Assembly (NCBI RefSeq): GCF_001590865.1
Contig: NZ_BBUY01000001.1
Span: 985,352 to 1,049,351, forward strand
Origin: Streptomyces sp. NBRC 110611
GTDB lineage: Bacteria > Actinomycetota > Actinomycetes > Streptomycetales > Streptomycetaceae
Reading direction: 5' to 3'
Length of the DNA: 64,000 bases
The notes under the pieces: generated by a model
Told to the model about the DNA's origin: nothing
Database searches by the model: none
The model's input: only the letters and a program-made list of their open reading frames with translations
Shown here: positions 59,729-64,000 of the stretch, one piece after another
How the letters are laid out: every line of letters begins with the position of its first letter
How positions within the stretch are numbered: the first letter of the stretch is position 1
Made by a program: the position numbers and the translations under genes

Positions 59729-62125
59729 GGGTGCACACGCAGGGGATTCCTCGCCGTCTCCGCGGCAGGAGCGTTCCGCCTCCACGGCCCGCGGGCCGGT
59801 GGGGCGGACCCGTACCAGGTCCTCCGCAGGCGCTGGTGCGCGTTGACGCTCGGTACCGGCTTCGACCCGGAGGAGCCCCCGTACGCCGCCGTCCTCCGCG
59901 AGACGGGTGAACTCGCGGGCCGTCACCGGGCGGGCATGCGGCCGGAGGACGGTTCGCTGTGGCCGGACTGTCCGTACGATCCGCCGTCCGGCATCACCCA
60001 GAGCTACAGCCGGCTGTGGACCATGGCCCAGGCCTACGCCCAGCCGGGCACCGGGCACACCGGTGATCCCGGGCTCGCCGAGGCGCTCCGCGCCGGGCTC
60101 GGCCATCTGGAGGCCACCGTCTACCACGCCGGCACCGCCCGCTACGGGAACTGGTGGGAGTGGCAGATCGGCAGCCCCAGACTGCTGCTCGACACCATGG
60201 CGGTCCTCGACGAGCGGGGCGGCCTGCCCGACGGCCTGCGGGAGCGCTGCCTGGCCGCCGTGGACCACTTCGTCCCCGAGGCGATGCTCGGCGACTACAC
60301 CGGGACCAGCACCGGTGCCAACCGCGTCGACCTGTGCCGGGTCGCCGCCCTGCGCGGCATCCTCGGCCGGGCGCCCGGGAAGATCGCGCTCGCCCGGGAC
60401 GCCCTCTCACCGGTCTTCCCGTACGTCGTCAAGGGCGACGGGCTCTACGCCGACGGGTCGTTCATCCAGCACACCCGGGTCGCCTACTCCGGCACCTACG
60501 GCTACGTCCTGCTGGACGGCCTGGGGCGGCTGTTCACCCTGCTCGGCGGATCGGCATGGGAGGTGACCGACCCGGCTCGGCAGATCATCTTCGACAGCGT
60601 GGAGCGGGCGTACGCCCCACTGCTCCACAACGGGCTGATGATGGACAGCGTCAACGGACGTGCCATCAGCCGCGGTTACCTCCGTCACGACGAGCGCCGG
60701 ATCCTGCGCAGCGACCACTACCACGGGCACGCGCTGATCGCCGCCGTCGCCCTGCTGGCCGAGGCCGCCGGCGCCGCCGAGCGGCGGCGCTGGCACGGCA
60801 TGATCAAGGGCTGGACGGCCCGGGACCGTACGCTGCCGGTGCTCACCGACCGGCAGTACGGCGTCGCCGACCTCGCCCGGCTGCGGAAGATCGCCGACGG
60901 TCCGGTGCCCGCCGCGCCCGAGCCCGTCGGCCACCGGCTGTTCCCGGCCATGGACCGGGCCGTGCACCGGCGCCCCGGCTGGGCCGCCGGGCTCGCCATG
61001 GCCTCCGACCGGATCACGTACTACGAGAACGGCAACGGCGAGAACCGGCGCGGCTGGCACACCGGAGCCGGGATGCTCTACTGGTGGCGCGCGGACGCCG
61101 GCGGCGACCAGTACACCGACGCCTTCTGGCCGACCGTCGACCCCTACCGGCTGCCCGGCACGACCGTCTCCACCCGACGGCTCGCGGACAACGAAGGCGG
61201 CGGCTGGGGCGAGCCCCGGCCCGCCGTGCGCTGGGTCGGCGGCACCACGGACGGCGAGTTCGCCGCGATCGGGCAGCACCTGCGCGGCCTCGCCTCCACC
61301 CTCACCGCCCGGAAGTCCTGGTTCGCGCTCGCCGACTGCGTCGTCTGCCTGGGCGCCGGCATCACCGCAGGCGACGGGGTGCCCGTCGAGACCGTCGTCG
61401 ACAACCGCTGCCTGGGGGAGTACGGCACCCCCGCGCTCACCGTCGACGGCGTACGGCAGCCCGGCACGCTCGGCCGCACCACCTCCTTCCGCCACGCCCG
61501 CTGGGCCCACCTCGCCGGACACGGCGGCTGGGTCTTCCCCGGATGCCCCGGCGGAGCCGCCCTGACGACGCGGCGTGAGGCCCGTACCGGTTCCTGGCAC
61601 GACATCAACGCCACCTCGTCCCGGGAGGAGTTCACCCGCCGCTACCTCACCCTGTGGCACGATCACGGCACCGACCCGGACGGCGCCCGCTACGCCTACC
61701 TCCTGATGCCGGGCGCCGCCCCCGCCGCCCTCGCCGCGCGCGCCGCCGACCGGCACTGGCTGACCGTGCTCGCCAACGACGCCGGCCGGCAGGCGATCGC
61801 CGTTCACCCGCTCGGCGTAACGGCCGCCAACTTCTGGCGGGCGGGCCGCGCGGGCGAACTGTGCAGCAGCGGTCCGGCGAGCGTGCTGGTGCGGGAACGG
61901 CGGGGCGGCCGGACGGGCGCGGCCTCTGGCCGGACCGTACAACTCTGCGTCGCCGCGCCGGTGCGGTCCGGGGATATGGTGGAGATCACGTGGTCGCGGC
62001 CGGTGCGCGCGGTACTCGGCCACGATCCCGCGATCGAGGTGCTCGCCACCGGCCGGGCGCTGCGGCTCCGGATCCGTCCCGGCACCGCCTGCGTTACCCA
62101 CCGCTGTACGGTCCAGCCGCTCTGA
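59708..62125 (+). CDS. Polysaccharide lyase family 8 (hyaluronate/xanthan lyase-like), Tat-exported
   Basis: This 805-residue secreted enzyme breaks acidic polysaccharides by beta-elimination. From GTG 59708 it has a twin-arginine signal CTRRGFLAVSAAGAF. The alpha/alpha toroid carries NWWEWQIGSPRLLLD. The catalytic Asn205 (TGANRVDLC), His255 and Tyr264 (QHTRVAYSGTYGYV) have the 50- and 9-residue spacing I recall for the S. pneumoniae enzyme (Asn349, His399, Tyr408). Beta-sandwich domains follow. The 5' end, including the chosen start codon, lies in the repeat copy; ATG 59492 is an in-frame alternative with an unlikely N-terminus. Confidence 0.85.
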   Translation: MGGQPRAGCTRRGFLAVSAAGAFRLHGPRAGGADPYQVLRRRWCALTLGTGFDPEEPPYAAVLRETGELAGRHRAGMRPEDGSLWPDCPYDPPSGITQSYSRLWTMAQAYAQPGTGHTGDPGLAEALRAGLGHLEATVYHAGTARYGNWWEWQIGSPRLLLDTMAVLDERGGLPDGLRERCLAAVDHFVPEAMLGDYTGTSTGANRVDLCRVAALRGILGRAPGKIALARDALSPVFPYVVKGDGLYADGSFIQHTRVAYSGTYGYVLLDGLGRLFTLLGGSAWEVTDPARQIIFDSVERAYAPLLHNGLMMDSVNGRAISRGYLRHDERRILRSDHYHGHALIAAVALLAEAAGAAERRRWHGMIKGWTARDRTLPVLTDRQYGVADLARLRKIADGPVPAAPEPVGHRLFPAMDRAVHRRPGWAAGLAMASDRITYYENGNGENRRGWHTGAGMLYWWRADAGGDQYTDAFWPTVDPYRLPGTTVSTRRLADNEGGGWGEPRPAVRWVGGTTDGEFAAIGQHLRGLASTLTARKSWFALADCVVCLGAGITAGDGVPVETVVDNRCLGEYGTPALTVDGVRQPGTLGRTTSFRHARWAHLAGHGGWVFPGCPGGAALTTRREARTGSWHDINATSSREEFTRRYLTLWHDHGTDPDGARYAYLLMPGAAPAALAARAADRHWLTVLANDAGRQAIAVHPLGVTAANFWRAGRAGELCSSGPASVLVRERRGGRTGAASGRTVQLCVAAPVRSGDMVEITWSRPVRAVLGHDPAIEVLATGRALRLRIRPGTACVTHRCTVQPL

Positions 62126-62345
62126 CCTGGTCCGATGCCGCCCTCGGCGGCCGGTCCGGCACAGTGCGGCAGCGCCCCGGCGATTGTCGGTCCCCTACAG
62201 ACCGGGTATGGCCCCGTCACCCGAACGGCCGCCGTGGCCGGTGCCCCGTCCAGGATGGTTCTGTACTGCCTGCCCACGAAATGGCATGGGACGTTGTACG
62301 AAACCGACATCGGTACAGGGCGCCCCGCACACGTACCGTCGATAC
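62126..62345. other. Upstream region of accB
   Basis: The 220-base gap between the lyase and accB shows no gene or strong hairpin. TTGTAC at 62294 and TACAGG about 14 bases later give a short-spaced promoter-like pair that is not convincing. Confidence 0.3.
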
Positions 62346-63929
<1,584 letters not shown>

Positions 63930-63984
63930 CCCCATCCCGCACCCGCACCAGGCACCACGCCACCGCGAAGACGGAGAAGACACC

Positions 63985-64000
63985 GTGACCACCGTGAACA
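63985..64000 (+). CDS. Start of next gene, probably acyl-CoA carboxylase epsilon subunit (partial)
   Basis: GTG 63985 opens VTTVN before the window ends, with GGAGAAGA 6-13 bases upstream and 55 bases after accB. In Streptomyces the accB gene is followed by accE, encoding the small epsilon subunit. Five codons cannot confirm the product, so only the gene start is supported. Confidence 0.5.

Overview
The window is very GC-rich, with G or C in nearly every third codon position, frequent GTG starts, and several start codons lying only 7-10 bases after a -10 box (leaderless mRNAs). Gene content and order look like a Streptomyces core chromosome. From memory, the order (gcvT, cysteine desulfurase, mnmA, ligA, rmdB, gatC-gatA-gatB, ilvB-ilvN-ilvC, serA, proline catabolism, leuB, ilvE, cimA, accB) follows the S. 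coelicolor region around SCO5470-SCO5536. No rRNA, tRNA, CRISPR array, prophage or complete insertion sequence was seen.

Layout. 1-4.4 kb: the N-terminal part of gcvT (minus strand) behind a tandem glycine riboswitch, a P-loop protein, two SseB-family paralogues and a TRIC-type membrane protein. 4.6-13.2 kb: a tightly overlapping four-gene operon coding for a small Trypco1-like protein, a trypsin-like protease with a VMAP-C-like C-terminus, a MoxR AAA+ ATPase, and a 1545-residue protein that joins a SAV_2336/vWA-like N-terminus to an AfsR-like DNA-binding, NB-ARC and TPR module. This is the most interesting locus and looks like a vWA-MoxR-VMAP type NTPase conflict system. 13.2-24.8 kb: cysteine desulfurase, a cell-wall amidase, mnmA, a LOG-family protein, a VOC protein, an SDR, a MarR regulator with a DHA2-type exporter and a clear operator between them, a short MetE-like protein, and ligA. 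25-31.2 kb: rmdB (c-di-GMP turnover), an odd low-complexity intergenic stretch, and the gatC-gatA-small membrane protein-gatB cluster. 31.3-42.3 kb: small secreted and membrane proteins, an MMPL transporter, a lipoprotein PQQ-type sugar dehydrogenase, an aldo/keto reductase, a 2-hydroxyacid dehydrogenase, and a second GGDEF-EAL protein with a degenerate EAL half and a BldD-box-like site upstream.

42.3-64 kb is mostly branched-chain amino-acid, serine and proline metabolism. ilvB-ilvN-ilvC lies behind an attenuation leader (a leader peptide with Ile-Leu-Val-Leu codons plus an intrinsic terminator). It is followed by serA, a PRC-barrel protein, a PucR-type regulator divergent from proline dehydrogenase and P5C dehydrogenase, a 43-residue ORF, a 375-base imperfect palindrome next to leuB, ilvE, an MHS-family transporter, cimA behind a second terminator-like attenuator, a Tat-exported PL8 polysaccharide lyase whose 5' end lies in a diverged copy of the palindromic repeat, accB, and the first codons of the next gene (probably accE).

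How the genes work together: ilvB/N/C with ilvE make valine and isoleucine. cimA supplies 2-oxobutanoate precursor without threonine, and leuB serves leucine synthesis. serA feeds serine and glycine, which connects with the glycine-sensing gcvT at the other end. The PucR-type regulator probably controls oxidation of proline to glutamate. Two c-di-GMP proteins lie about 15 kb apart. All calls come from reading the sequence and recalled family knowledge; no database search was run.
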